Positions 1 through 8,563 of a stretch of 64,000 nucleotides of DNA are shown here, piece by piece. The stretch's first letter is position 1, and each line of letters starts with the position of its first letter. A model generated the notes under the pieces. The model did no database searches, was not told the DNA's origin, and was given only the letters and a program-made list of their open reading frames with translations. The DNA is from Pseudorhodoferax soli. GTDB taxonomy: Bacteria; Pseudomonadota; Gammaproteobacteria; Burkholderiales; Burkholderiaceae_C. The stretch spans positions 744,001 to 808,000 of the forward strand of contig NZ_QPJK01000001.1 of NCBI RefSeq assembly GCF_003337555.1, in the 5' to 3' direction. The position numbers and the translations under genes were made by a program.

Positions 1-1435
1 GTGGCTGGCCACTCTGCCGCTGCTGGGCGCAGTGGCGCTGGTGCTGGGCGACTGGGTGCACGCCGGCGCGGGCCCCTACGCCGTCGGCGCGCTGCTGCTG
101 GCGCTGGCCGGCATGTTGCTGCGCCGGCCCCATCTGTCCGTGTTCGTCGAACAGCTGGCGTTGCCGCTGCTGCTGGCCGGCCTGGGCACGCTGGGCTACG
201 GCCTGGCGCGCGACCTGCCACTGCAGCTGGCAGCCGGCCTGCTGGTCTTGCTGCTGCTCGCGCTGGCCTGGCTGGCCAACACACGGCAGCGCTGGCTGCA
301 GGAGCTGCTGGGCGCCGCCGCAGCCGGTGCCGCGGTGCTGGCGCTGCACGGCGAGAACGACTGGCAGGACGGCAGCCTGCTGTGGCTGGCCTTGCACGGT
401 GTCCTGCTGGCGGGGCTGGCCGGCCTGCGGCGACCGTCCCTGGCCGCCACGGCCACGGGATGGCTGGTGCTGGTGCTGGTCGGTCTCGCCAGCGCATCGG
501 GCATGGCCCTCCTGGTCGGCGCCATGCCCGGCCCCACGGAAGCGTTCGCCGGCAGCGGCGGCATCGTGCTGCCCAGCTCCTGGACAGCGGCCGCCTCGGT
601 GCTGCTGGCGCTGGCCGCCGGCGCCGCGGCCGCGCGCCGCTGGCCGGCCCTGCGCCGGCCCGGCTGCGCCGCCGTGGGGCTGGTCGCCGCGGTGCTGTGC
701 GCCTTCCTGCCGATGCTGGGTGCCATCCTGCTGGTCGCCGTACTGGCGGCAGCGGGCGGGCGCCGCCCGCTGGCGCTGTGCGGCGCACTGGCTGCGGCCT
801 GGGCGGTGGGCAGCTTCTACTACACGCTGGCCTGGCCGCTGGCCCACAAGGCGGTGCTGATGGTGGCCTGCGGCGCAGCCCTGGCCGCGCTGGCCTGGCG
901 CGCCGCGGGCCTGGCGTCCGACGCCCCGACGCAAGCCCCGGCGCCACGCACGGCCGCCCTGCTGGCACTGAGTGGACTGGCCGCGCTGCTGGTCGCCAAC
1001 GGTGGCATCTGGCGCAACGAGCGGCTGATCGCGCAGGGCCAGCCGGTCTTCGTCGCGCTGGCTCCGGTCGATCCGCGCTCGCTGATGCAGGGCGACTACA
1101 TGCGGCTGCGGTTCCAGTTGCCGCCCGACCCCGACGAGCGGCTGGCGCTGCCGCAATCCGGCGCGCGGCCGCAGGCGGTCGCGCGGGTCGATGCGCGTGG
1201 CGTGGCCGAACTGCTGCGCGTTGCCGCGCCGGGCCAGCCGCTGGCTGCCGGCGAATTCGCGATCGCGCTGGTGCCCAAGGACGGCGACTGGACGCTCGTC
1301 ACCGACGCCTGGTTCTTCCGCGAGGGCGAGGCCGAGCGCTTCGCACAGGCCCGCTACGGCGAGTTCCGCGTTGCGCCGGACGGCAGCGCGCTGCTGGTGG
1401 GGCTGGCGAACGCCGACCTGCAAGCGTTACGATGA
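1..1435 (+). CDS. GDYXXLXY/DUF4401-type multi-pass membrane protein, 5' end outside window
   Basis: The frame is open from base 2, so the true start lies upstream; the first start-like codon inside the window is a GTG at 32. The first ~310 visible residues are a series of Leu/Ala-rich hydrophobic segments separated by short Arg-rich loops, which indicates a polytopic inner-membrane protein. The C-terminal ~120 residues are more polar and contain GDYMRLRFQL around residue 354 (counted from 32), the signature that names the GDYXXLXY family, often joined to DUF4401. No catalytic motif is evident and the family has no settled function. The next gene follows 37 bases downstream, so the two may be co-transcribed. 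Confidence 0.8.
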   Translation, partial: WLATLPLLGAVALVLGDWVHAGAGPYAVGALLLALAGMLLRRPHLSVFVEQLALPLLLAGLGTLGYGLARDLPLQLAAGLLVLLLLALAWLANTRQRWLQELLGAAAAGAAVLALHGENDWQDGSLLWLALHGVLLAGLAGLRRPSLAATATGWLVLVLVGLASASGMALLVGAMPGPTEAFAGSGGIVLPSSWTAAASVLLALAAGAAAARRWPALRRPGCAAVGLVAAVLCAFLPMLGAILLVAVLAAAGGRRPLALCGALAAAWAVGSFYYTLAWPLAHKAVLMVACGAALAALAWRAAGLASDAPTQAPAPRTAALLALSGLAALLVANGGIWRNERLIAQGQPVFVALAPVDPRSLMQGDYMRLRFQLPPDPDERLALPQSGARPQAVARVDARGVAELLRVAAPGQPLAAGEFAIALVPKDGDWTLVTDAWFFREGEAERFAQARYGEFRVAPDGSALLVGLANADLQALR

Positions 1436-1472
1436 ATCCGAGCCCTGCGATGACAGGGCCAGGAGACAACGC

Positions 1473-1808
1473 ATGAGCATGCTTCCATCGGAGGCGCCCG
1501 TCGATCCGCGCGGCTTCAAGAGCTTCGCCGAGTTCTACCCGTTCTACCTGTCCGAACACCGCGACCGCACCTGCCGGCGGCTGCACTTCGCCGGCAGCAC
1601 GCTGGGGCTGGCCTGCCTGGCCGTGCTGCTGCTCACGGGCCAGTGGCGCTGGCTCTTCATCGGCCTGGCCTGCGGCTACCTGTTCGCCTGGATCGGCCAT
1701 TTCGGCTACGAGAAGAACAAGCCCGCCAGCTTCAAGCGCCCGCTCTACAGCTTCCTAGGCGACTGGGCCATGTACCGCGACATCTGGCTCGGCAGGATCA
1801 AGCTCTGA
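1473..1808 (+). CDS. DUF962/Mpo1-like small membrane protein
   Basis: This 111-residue protein has a soluble N-terminus with FAEFYPFYLSEH followed by two hydrophobic segments (about residues 40-75) and a conserved-looking WIGHFGYEKNKPASF stretch. The arrangement matches the DUF962 (Mpo1-like) family, whose yeast member is a dioxygenase acting on 2-hydroxy fatty acids. The His residues in FYLSEHRD, RRLHF and GHF are candidate metal ligands. The start is chosen at 1473 because AGGAGA lies just upstream. It ends seven bases before the end of the convergent yihY-like gene. A biochemical role in this organism is inference. Confidence 0.85.
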   Translation: MSMLPSEAPVDPRGFKSFAEFYPFYLSEHRDRTCRRLHFAGSTLGLACLAVLLLTGQWRWLFIGLACGYLFAWIGHFGYEKNKPASFKRPLYSFLGDWAMYRDIWLGRIKL

Positions 1809-1815
1809 GCACGCG

Positions 1816-3057
1816 CTACAGCGCGTCGCGCAGCCGCAGGGCATCCCAGCGCCCTTTGTCCCAGAGCCCGGCCAGCGGCGCGCTGCGGTCCACCAGCAGG
1901 CGCTCGAAGAGGGGCGCCAGCGGCGTGCTCTCCGGGTCGGCCAGCAGCACGTAGCGCGCCTCCGCATCGGCGCCGCTGCCGTGCTCGGCCTCGTCGAGCC
2001 GCGCCACCCAGTCCAGCCCGACCAGCGCCTGCAGCACCGGCTCCAGCTGCAGCTTGGCCGTGCCCAGCGCGCGGCCGAGTTCGCCGGCCGACAGGCCATG
2101 CGTCTCGCCGCTGCGGGCGCCGTACAAATGCTGCAGCGCCTCGATCGCCAGGTGGAAATGCCAACCGTAGGTGGCCGTGGGCCGCGCCACGCCGGCCAGC
2201 AGGCTGGGCAGGTAGGCCGCAATCACCGCGCCCAGCAGCACGATGATCCAGGCCAGGTAGATCCACAGCAACAGGATGGGCGCCGTGGCAAAGGTGCCGT
2301 ACATGGCCGAATAGGTCGGCACCGAGCCGATGTACAGGGACAGCAGCCGCTTGGCCAGTTCGATGCCCACCGACACGAAGATGCCGCCGGCCAGCGCGTG
2401 GCCCCACTTCACATGGGTGTTGGGCACGTAGCGGTAGACCGCGGCCATGCCCAGCGCGAGCAAGCCGAACTCGATGGTGTCCAGCAGCACGCGCACGCCA
2501 CCCGGCAGGCTGTCCACCAGGCCGCGCGAGGACGACACCGCGTACGAGGTCATCGCCAGGCTCGCCCCGAGCAGCAGCGGCCCCAGCGTGATCAGCGCCC
2601 AGTAGATCAGCACGCGCTGGCCCAGGGGCCGCGGGCGTGGCACGCGCCAGACGCGGTTGAGCGTGCGGTCGATGGTCAGCACCAGCGCCAGGGCCGTCAC
2701 CAGCACCACAGCCAGCCCCAGGCTGCCGAGCCGGCTGGCCTGGCTGGCGAACTGCGTGAGGTAGCCCAGCACCTGGCGTGCGATGGTCTCGGGCACCAGG
2801 CTCTGCACCAGCCAGCGCTGCAGCACCTGCTGCACCGTGCCGAACATGGGGAACACCGTGAAGATCGCCAGCGCCACCGTGAACAGCGGCACCAGCGCCA
2901 GCATGGTGGTGAAGGTGAGGCTGCTGGCGGTCAGTGCGAGCTGGTCTTCGCGGAAGCGTTCGCGCAGCGTGTGCGCGGTGGTGCGCCAGGGGAAATGCGC
3001 CAGATCACCCAGCAGCGCGTGCAGGCGCTCGGGCATGTGGCTGGGTACGGCAGACAT
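1816..3057 (-). CDS. YihY/UPF0761 family inner-membrane protein with C-terminal extension
   Basis: This is a 413-residue protein. The N-terminal ~300 residues carry about six hydrophobic segments and the family-typical LTASSLTFTTMLALVPLFTVALA start (its first segment is given here only in part). The last ~120 residues are soluble and helix-rich, with EAEHGSGADAEARYVLLADP, as in YihY proteins that end in a winged-helix-like domain. The family was once called RNase BN but is now regarded as membrane proteins of unknown role. The start used is ATG at 3057; ATG at 3069, behind a GGGGCTGG stretch, is an alternative. The gene is divergent from the DUF2069 gene, with only 21 bases between the two starts. 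A shorter BrkB/YihY relative lies at 31993-32901. Confidence 0.85.
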   Translation of the reverse strand: MSAVPSHMPERLHALLGDLAHFPWRTTAHTLRERFREDQLALTASSLTFTTMLALVPLFTVALAIFTVFPMFGTVQQVLQRWLVQSLVPETIARQVLGYLTQFASQASRLGSLGLAVVLVTALALVLTIDRTLNRVWRVPRPRPLGQRVLIYWALITLGPLLLGASLAMTSYAVSSSRGLVDSLPGGVRVLLDTIEFGLLALGMAAVYRYVPNTHVKWGHALAGGIFVSVGIELAKRLLSLYIGSVPTYSAMYGTFATAPILLLWIYLAWIIVLLGAVIAAYLPSLLAGVARPTATYGWHFHLAIEALQHLYGARSGETHGLSAGELGRALGTAKLQLEPVLQALVGLDWVARLDEAEHGSGADAEARYVLLADPESTPLAPLFERLLVDRSAPLAGLWDKGRWDALRLRDAL

Positions 3058-3078
3058 GCTCGGTATCATGCCAGCCCC

Positions 3079-3480
3079 ATGCTTTCCGCCCCTCTGGCCC
3101 CCCTGGACCCCACCGTCGCCTGGACGCGCCGGATCGCCGTCGCCAGCCTGCTGGCGATGATCGCCCTGGGCCTGGCCTGGGAGCTCTGGCTCGCACCGCT
3201 GCGCCCGGGTGGCAGCTGGCTCGCACTCAAGGTGCTGCCGCTGTGCATCCCGCTGGCAGGCCTGCTGAAGAACCGCATGTACACCTACCGCTGGCTCAGC
3301 CTGGTGGTGTGGCTGTACTTCACCGAAGGCGTGGTGCGCGCCTGGAGCGATCCGCTGCCGGCCGGCCGCTGGTGCGCACTGGCCGAATTGCTGCTGTGCC
3401 TGCTGCTGTTCGCCGCCTGCGCGATGCACGTGCGCCTGCGCTTTCGCAATGCCCGGATGGCCACGGCCGCCGGCGAATGA
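3079..3480 (+). CDS. DUF2069 family membrane protein
   Basis: This small protein of 133 residues has four hydrophobic segments (about residues 18-38, 44-62, 68-86 and 96-116) and the motif LLKNRMYTYRWLS between the second and third. Size, topology and the WLYFTEGVVRAWS motif fit DUF2069, a proteobacterial inner-membrane family without known function. No good Shine-Dalgarno is visible before ATG 3079, and the start abuts the divergent yihY-like gene, so the true start may be the downstream GTG in the sequence TVAWTRR. The next gene starts 19 bases after the stop and is probably co-transcribed. Confidence 0.8.
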   Translation: MLSAPLAPLDPTVAWTRRIAVASLLAMIALGLAWELWLAPLRPGGSWLALKVLPLCIPLAGLLKNRMYTYRWLSLVVWLYFTEGVVRAWSDPLPAGRWCALAELLLCLLLFAACAMHVRLRFRNARMATAAGE

Positions 3481-3499
3481 CCACGAGGACTTGGACTCC

Positions 3500-4936
3500 A
3501 TGACCGCTGCCCTGCTCGACTCCCTGCGCGCCATCGTCGGCGACGCCCACGTGCTCACCGATGGCGACCTCTCGGCCTGGGAGCAGGACTGGCGCAAGCG
3601 CGACCGCGGCCGGGCGCTGGCCGTGGTGCGGCCTGCCAGCACCGAGCAGGTGGCCGCGGTCGTCAAGGCCTGCGCGGCGGCCGGCGTCAGCATCGTGCCG
3701 CAGGGTGGCAACACCGGCCTGGTGTGCGGCTCCACGCCCGACGCGAGCGGCCGCCAGGTGGTGCTGTCGACCAAACGCATGAACGCCGTGCGCGCGATCG
3801 ACCCGGCCAACCTCACGATCACGGTGGAGGCCGGCTGCATCCTGCAATCGCTGCAGGAAATCGCCGAGAAGGACGGCTTCCTGTTCCCGCTGAGCCTGGG
3901 CGCCGAAGGCAGCTGCACCATCGGCGGCAACCTCTCGACCAACGCCGGCGGCACGCAGGTGGTGCGCTACGGCAACACGCGCGAGCTGTGCCTTGGGCTG
4001 GAGGTCGTGACGGCCGAGGGCGAGGTCTGGAGCGGCCTCACCGGCCTGCGCAAGGACAACACCGGCTACGACCTGCGCGACCTGTTCGTCGGCGCCGAGG
4101 GCACACTGGGCATCATCACGGCCGCCACCATGAAGCTCTACCCGATGCCGGCGGTACAGCTCACCGCCTGGGCCGCCGTGCCTTCGATGGAGCACGCCGT
4201 GGAACTGCTGGGCCTGGCGCACCGCACGCTGGGCGCGGGGCTCACGGGCTTCGAGGTCATGGGCCGCTTCGCGCTGAGCCTGGTGGCCAAGCACTTCCCG
4301 CAGCAGCGCGTGCCCTTCGTCACGGCCGCGGCTGAATCGGCCGACGAGACGCCCTGGTGCGTGCTGCTGGAGAACTCCGACGACGAATCGGAGGAGCACG
4401 CGCGCAGCCGCTTCGAGAAGCTGCTGGAGCATGCCTTCGAGGCCGGCTGCGTGAGCGATGCCGTGATCGCCGAGAACCTCACCCAGGCACGCGCGCTCTG
4501 GCACGTGCGCGAGAGCATCACGCTGGCCCAGGTCGAAGAAGGCCTGAACATCAAGCATGACATCTCGATCCCGGTCTCGCGCATCCCCGAGTTCGTGCGC
4601 GTGACCGATGCGCTGCTGGCGGAGAAGATTCCCGGCGTGCGCATGGTCGACTTCGGCCACCTGGGCGACGGCAACCTGCACTACAACGTGCAGGCCCCGG
4701 CCGGCGGCGATGCCAAGGCCTTCCTGGCTGCGCACGAGGAGGAGGTCAACACGCTGGTGTTCGACTCGGTCAAGTCCTTCGACGGCTCGATCTCGGCCGA
4801 GCACGGCGTGGGCAGCTTGAAGCAGCACAAGCTGCCGCACTACAAGTCGCCGGTGGCGATGAAGCTGATGCGCTCCATCAAGGGCGCGCTGGATCCGCAG
4901 AACGTCATGAACCCGGGGCGCGTGCTGGAGGCGTGA
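3500..4936 (+). CDS. FAD-linked 2-hydroxyacid dehydrogenase (GlcD/D-lactate dehydrogenase type)
   Basis: This 478-residue flavoprotein has the VAO/PCMH fold. The FAD pyrophosphate-binding loop PQGGNTGL lies at residues 67-74. The second FAD-contact region TIGGNLSTNAGG follows near residue 140. The C-terminal half carries HLGDGNLHYN (387-396) and EHGVG (434-438), which mark the metal-dependent D-2-hydroxyacid dehydrogenase branch (D-lactate, D-2-hydroxyglutarate, glycolate). The family oxidises a D-2-hydroxyacid to the 2-oxoacid and passes electrons to the respiratory chain. The exact substrate cannot be read from the sequence, and there is no glcE/glcF partner nearby, which argues against a glycolate oxidase complex. 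It converges on the PEP-CTERM gene with 13 bases between the stops. Confidence 0.9.
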   Translation: MTAALLDSLRAIVGDAHVLTDGDLSAWEQDWRKRDRGRALAVVRPASTEQVAAVVKACAAAGVSIVPQGGNTGLVCGSTPDASGRQVVLSTKRMNAVRAIDPANLTITVEAGCILQSLQEIAEKDGFLFPLSLGAEGSCTIGGNLSTNAGGTQVVRYGNTRELCLGLEVVTAEGEVWSGLTGLRKDNTGYDLRDLFVGAEGTLGIITAATMKLYPMPAVQLTAWAAVPSMEHAVELLGLAHRTLGAGLTGFEVMGRFALSLVAKHFPQQRVPFVTAAAESADETPWCVLLENSDDESEEHARSRFEKLLEHAFEAGCVSDAVIAENLTQARALWHVRESITLAQVEEGLNIKHDISIPVSRIPEFVRVTDALLAEKIPGVRMVDFGHLGDGNLHYNVQAPAGGDAKAFLAAHEEEVNTLVFDSVKSFDGSISAEHGVGSLKQHKLPHYKSPVAMKLMRSIKGALDPQNVMNPGRVLEA

Positions 4937-4949
4937 CGCGGTCAGGCCA

Positions 4950-5687
4950 TCACGCCGCAGCCACGCCCGCCGCAATTGCCGGGCGTGCGCGGCGGCGCTG
5001 GTAGCCCACCACGGCCACGCCCAAGCCGACCAGTGCCAGGCTCGCGGGCTCGGGCACCGGGTTCGGCTCCACCGCCGCGCCGTAGGTGCCGACCGTGAAG
5101 CCGTTCCAGGTCTCGCTGCCCAGGCTGCTCCAGCTGATGGAGGAGACGGCATCGTTGAAGCGGATCACGCCATGCGGGTCGCCCGAACCGACCAGCCGGT
5201 ACTTGCCCTCGGCCGTGATCTGCTTGCTGAAACTGCCGCTGCCGCGGTTGCCGGCACCGCTGCTCTCGATCGTGAAGTCCTGGTCGAACTCGTAGCCACC
5301 GGCGTTCAGGTCGATCAGCGCAAAGAACAGGTTGTCGACCGCGTGCGAGAACGTCAGGGTGCGCAGGCCCAGGCGGGACATCGCCAGCATGCCGTGGTCG
5401 CCCGGGCCGTTGTCGACGGCGGCGCTGGTGTAGGTGCCGCCGCCGTCCTGCCAGTACGAAGTGGTGCCCGGCGCGTCCCAGAACGCGAGCTGGCCGCTGT
5501 AGGCGACGTCGATCGACGAGCCGTCGCCCAGTGCGATCTGGCCTACGGCGCTGCCGTTGGCGCCGGCCCGGGCCGAGGCCCAGTCCGTCCAGCGCACAGG
5601 TTCGGCGAGGGCCGACTTCGGCACGCACAGTGTGGCGGCAAGTAACGCGGCGGTGGCCAGGAGGGCTGTCTTGGTGGATTGGCGCAT
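4950..5687 (-). CDS. PEP-CTERM sorting-domain protein
   Basis: This is a 245-residue exported protein. Residues 1-28 form a classical signal peptide ending near ALA-EP. The middle is a beta-rich, Gly/Ser/Asp-rich region without recognised catalytic residues. The C-terminus has VPEPASLALVGLG from about residue 211, a short hydrophobic stretch and then the basic cluster YQRRRARP: the tripartite PEP-CTERM tag recognised by exosortase (EpsH/XrtA). Family members are typically secreted or surface-associated and linked to exopolysaccharide or biofilm. The tag is followed by a further 13 Ala-rich residues, longer than the usual few. No exosortase or polysaccharide locus is present in this window. 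Confidence 0.85.
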   Translation of the reverse strand: MRQSTKTALLATAALLAATLCVPKSALAEPVRWTDWASARAGANGSAVGQIALGDGSSIDVAYSGQLAFWDAPGTTSYWQDGGGTYTSAAVDNGPGDHGMLAMSRLGLRTLTFSHAVDNLFFALIDLNAGGYEFDQDFTIESSGAGNRGSGSFSKQITAEGKYRLVGSGDPHGVIRFNDAVSSISWSSLGSETWNGFTVGTYGAAVEPNPVPEPASLALVGLGVAVVGYQRRRARPAIAAGVAAA

Positions 5688-5831
5688 GGGAATGTGCAAG
5701 CAGTTGGTTGGGAAGGCCTCGATGATCGGCAGATGCCTGCGCCGCGCACAGACCCCTAAAAGAGCCCGGTGCAGCGGGTCGGGCCACCCGTCCCTAGAAT
5801 CCGCCGCCACCCAAAAGCCCCAAGGCCGCCC

Positions 5832-6869
5832 ATGCCAGCCACCCCGCCCGCCAAGCCCGCGCTGCAACGACGCCTGCTGCAGCCGCGCGATTTCGACGAA
5901 GCGCTGGGCCTGCTGCCGCCTTGGCTCGCGCTCGATGCACCGACCCGCGCACGCCTGCCAGCGCTGTGGCAGCAGTTGCTGCAGCACCCCGGCTTCAACG
6001 CTGACGTGATCGAGGACGTGAGCGCGCCTGCGGGCCAACGCGTGCAGGCCGTCGGCATGGCGGTCGCGCTGGACGCACGCTGGCAACAGCGCCTGCGCCA
6101 AGCGCCGCAGCCATGGCTCGCGCGGCAGCTGTATGCCGAACTGCTGGATGGCCGCACCCGGCCGCCGAGCGAACGGGAGCTGGCGCGCGCCAACGGCTCG
6201 CGCGGCGTCGACGAGGGCGTGAGCTTCATGGTGCTGCACTATCAGCAGCGCAACATGGACATCGGCAACCCGCAGGCCGTGGCCGTGATATCTGCGGCCG
6301 TGACGGCGATGCGGCTGGCCCATGCCGGGCACCGCGTGCGCGAGATCTTCCAGGAGGCGTGGCAGGGCGAGCACCCCTACATGCACAGCATCGGCTTCGT
6401 GCAGCGCAGCGCGCACAACACTGCGGCCACGGGCAGCGCTGCGCACACCGCGCCAGAGCTGTTCTCGCTGTGCCGTGCGGAGGCGCTGCGCAAGCTGCCG
6501 GGCTTCCAGATCCGCGAGATCTTCGAGCACTGCACGCCCATTTTCGGATTTCGCGGGGCCGAGCAGCGGCTGCTGCGGCGCGCGCTGTCCGACGAGCCGG
6601 ACGAGCTCATCGTCAGCCTGCTGGGCATCTCGCCGCACACGCTGAAGAAGCTCTGGCGCTCGATTTACCAGCGCGTCGAGGACCGCTTTCCCAGCCTGCT
6701 GGCCGAGGCCGCAGCGGTGGGTGCAGAAGGCGTACGCGGCCCGGAGAAGCGCCGCACGCTGATGCGCTACCTGCGCCAGCACCCGGAAGAGATCCGGCCG
6801 TATGCGGTGCCGGGCAAAGGCCAGGCGCCAGCAGACACAGGCTGCGGCGCGCCGCGCAACTTCGTGTGA
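5832..6869 (+). CDS. hypothetical protein with C-terminal LuxR-like helix-turn-helix
   Basis: I do not recognise the 345-residue protein as a whole. The first ~230 residues look soluble and mostly helical, with conserved-looking patches such as GVSFMVLHYQQRNMDIGNPQ. Around residues 255-290, the stretch ELIVSLLGISPHTLKKLWRS strongly resembles the recognition helix region of LuxR/GerE-type domains (compare the common ISPHTVKNH pattern). A role as a transcriptional regulator with a novel sensory half is therefore inferred. The C-terminus after residue 300 is basic and charged (EKRRTLMRYLRQH). It stands alone between the divergent PEP-CTERM gene and thyA. The start is ATG 5832; an in-frame upstream ATG at 5769 is possible. 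Confidence 0.7.
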   Translation: MPATPPAKPALQRRLLQPRDFDEALGLLPPWLALDAPTRARLPALWQQLLQHPGFNADVIEDVSAPAGQRVQAVGMAVALDARWQQRLRQAPQPWLARQLYAELLDGRTRPPSERELARANGSRGVDEGVSFMVLHYQQRNMDIGNPQAVAVISAAVTAMRLAHAGHRVREIFQEAWQGEHPYMHSIGFVQRSAHNTAATGSAAHTAPELFSLCRAEALRKLPGFQIREIFEHCTPIFGFRGAEQRLLRRALSDEPDELIVSLLGISPHTLKKLWRSIYQRVEDRFPSLLAEAAAVGAEGVRGPEKRRTLMRYLRQHPEEIRPYAVPGKGQAPADTGCGAPRNFV

Positions 6870-6879
6870 GCCATGCGCC

Positions 6880-6885
6880 TAAAAT
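6880..6885 (+). promoter_or_regulatory. candidate -10 element for the thyA leader
   Basis: CCTAAAAT occurs just after the stop of the preceding gene. The same CCTAAAAT -10-like octamer occurs before gyrA (50401) and, as GCCTAAAATAG, on the minus strand before ssrA. No convincing -35 hexamer lies 17 bases upstream, so the call rests on this repeated pattern and on the AT-rich run after it. A transcript from here would carry a ~165-base leader before thyA. Confidence 0.4.
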
Positions 6886-6913
6886 CTGCACATTTTCCTG
6901 GGTAGGAGACCCG

Positions 6914-6931
6914 ATGCCCCGCCCCGGCTAA
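6914..6931 (+). CDS. possible five-residue leader ORF (MPRPG) upstream of thyA
   Basis: TAGGAG sits seven bases upstream of ATG-CCC-CGC-CCC-GGC-TAA. The Shine-Dalgarno match is better than that of many full genes here, and the ORF encodes only Met-Pro-Arg-Pro-Gly. Proline-rich short peptides can slow ribosomes, so this may be a translated leader affecting thyA expression. It may equally be chance in a GC-rich region. About 128 bases separate its stop from thyA. Confidence 0.25.
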   Translation: MPRPG

Positions 6932-7059
6932 GGTTGGCAAGAGCGCACCCAGACCGCCGTTGACGACGACTCCTGTATCCGGCGCGATGGCATCTGGGGC
7001 GCCAGTACCGAAGCGTCGCACGCGCCCAGTCGACTGAACCCTCCAGCGAACCGCAGACC

Positions 7060-7872
7060 ATGACCACCCCCGCCATCCGCTCCCAGTACGAAGACTTCAT
7101 GCGCCACGTGCACACCCATGGCGTGGCCAAGGGCGACCGCACCGGCACCGGCACGAGGAGCGTGTTCGGCCACCAGATGCGCTTCGACCTGTCCGAGGGC
7201 TTCCCGCTGGTCACCACGAAGAAGGTGCACCTGAAGTCCATCATCGTGGAGCTGCTGTGGTTCCTGACGGGATCGAGCGACAACAACTGGCTGAAGGAAC
7301 GCGGTGTTTCGATCTGGGACGAGTGGGCGAAGGCCGATGGCGACCTCGGCCCGGTCTACGGCGTGCAATGGCGCTCCTGGCCCACGCCGGACGGCGGCCA
7401 CATCGACCAGATCGCCGAGGTGGTCAAGCAGCTCAAGAGCAACCCCGATTCGCGCCGCATCATCGTGAGCGCCTGGAACGTGGCCGACCTCTCCAAGATG
7501 GCCCTCATGCCCTGCCACGCCTTCTTCCAGTTCTACGTGGCCGACGGCAAGCTGAGCTGCCAGCTGTACCAGCGCAGCGCCGACATCTTCCTGGGCGTGC
7601 CCTTCAACATCGCCAGCTATGCACTGCTCACCCACATGCTGGCCCAGCAGTGCGACCTGCAGGTCGGCGACTTCATCTGGACCGGCGGCGACTGCCACAT
7701 CTACAGCAACCATGTGGAGCAGGTCGAACTGCAGCTGTCGCGCGACCCGCGGCCCTACCCGACGCTGAAGATCCTGCGCAAGCCCGATTCGGTGTTCGAC
7801 TACCGGTACGAAGACTTCGCGATCGAAGGCTACGACCCGCATCCGCCGATCAAGGCGCCCGTCGCCGTTTGA
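7060..7872 (+). CDS. thyA: thymidylate synthase
   Basis: ThyA methylates dUMP to dTMP using 5,10-methylene-tetrahydrofolate and releases dihydrofolate. The 270-residue length fits the family (about 264). Visible hallmarks are GDRTGTGT near the N-terminus, the nucleophile Cys152 in [25 protein letters not shown] and the dUMP-binding [14 protein letters not shown]. It is followed after nine bases by folA, which recycles the dihydrofolate produced here, so the two form a functional operon. The leader of ~190 bases upstream contains a possible mini-ORF. Confidence 0.98.
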   Translation: MTTPAIRSQYEDFMRHVHTHGVAKGDRTGTGTRSVFGHQMRFDLSEGFPLVTTKKVHLKSIIVELLWFLTGSSDNNWLKERGVSIWDEWAKADGDLGPVYGVQWRSWPTPDGGHIDQIAEVVKQLKSNPDSRRIIVSAWNVADLSKMALMPCHAFFQFYVADGKLSCQLYQRSADIFLGVPFNIASYALLTHMLAQQCDLQVGDFIWTGGDCHIYSNHVEQVELQLSRDPRPYPTLKILRKPDSVFDYRYEDFAIEGYDPHPPIKAPVAV

Positions 7873-7881
7873 GGCCCTGAC

Positions 7882-8391
7882 ATGCCCTCACTGCACCTGA
7901 TCTGGGCCCAGGCCGAAGGCGGCGTCATCGGCTACCACAACACCCTGCCCTGGCGCCTGCCCGAGGACATGGCGCATTTCAAGGCCACCACCATGGGCTG
8001 CCCGGTGGTCATGGGCCGCAAGACCTGGGATTCGCTGCCGCCCAAGTTCCGGCCGCTGCCGGGCCGCATCAACATCGTGCTGACGCGCCACCCCGGCTGG
8101 CAGGCCGACGGTGCGCTGCGGGCCGCATCGCTCGAAGAAGCCATGGGCCTGTGCCCTGCCGATGCCAAGGTCTGGGTCACGGGCGGCGCCGATGTCTACG
8201 CGCAGGCGCTGCCACAGGCCAGCACGGCCGTGGTGACCGAGATCGAAGCCAGCTTCGAGGGCGACGCCTACGCGCCCCGCTTCGACTCCGCCTGGACCGA
8301 GGTCGCACGCGAGCGCCATGTCTCGGCCACGGGGCTGGCCTTCAGCTTCGTGCACTACCGCAACACAGCCGCCCCCGCCACGGCGGCTTGA
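7882..8391 (+). CDS. folA: dihydrofolate reductase
   Basis: This reduces dihydrofolate to tetrahydrofolate with NADPH. The 169-residue protein shows IWAQAEGGVIGYHNTLPWRLPEDM, where Asp29 corresponds to the catalytic acidic residue, then VVMGRKTWDSLP and the NADPH-binding VWVTGGADVY. It is the chromosomal trimethoprim target type. It starts nine bases after thyA and shares its transcript. The C-terminus AAPATAA is a short low-complexity tail beyond the usual end. Confidence 0.97.
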   Translation: MPSLHLIWAQAEGGVIGYHNTLPWRLPEDMAHFKATTMGCPVVMGRKTWDSLPPKFRPLPGRINIVLTRHPGWQADGALRAASLEEAMGLCPADAKVWVTGGADVYAQALPQASTAVVTEIEASFEGDAYAPRFDSAWTEVARERHVSATGLAFSFVHYRNTAAPATAA

Positions 8392-8563
8392 CGCGCCGGG
8401 CCGTAGGCCCCATCCGACTCTGCGGCGGCGCACGGGCCGCTGGAAGCGCGTGCCCCCCGCACGCCAGACTGGCAGCACCTGCCACTGGCACGCGCGAGAA
8501 CCACACCAAGAAGCGCGCCCGGCACCCTCTGCCGAGCAGCATCGGCACAGCCTCGAATGCCGC

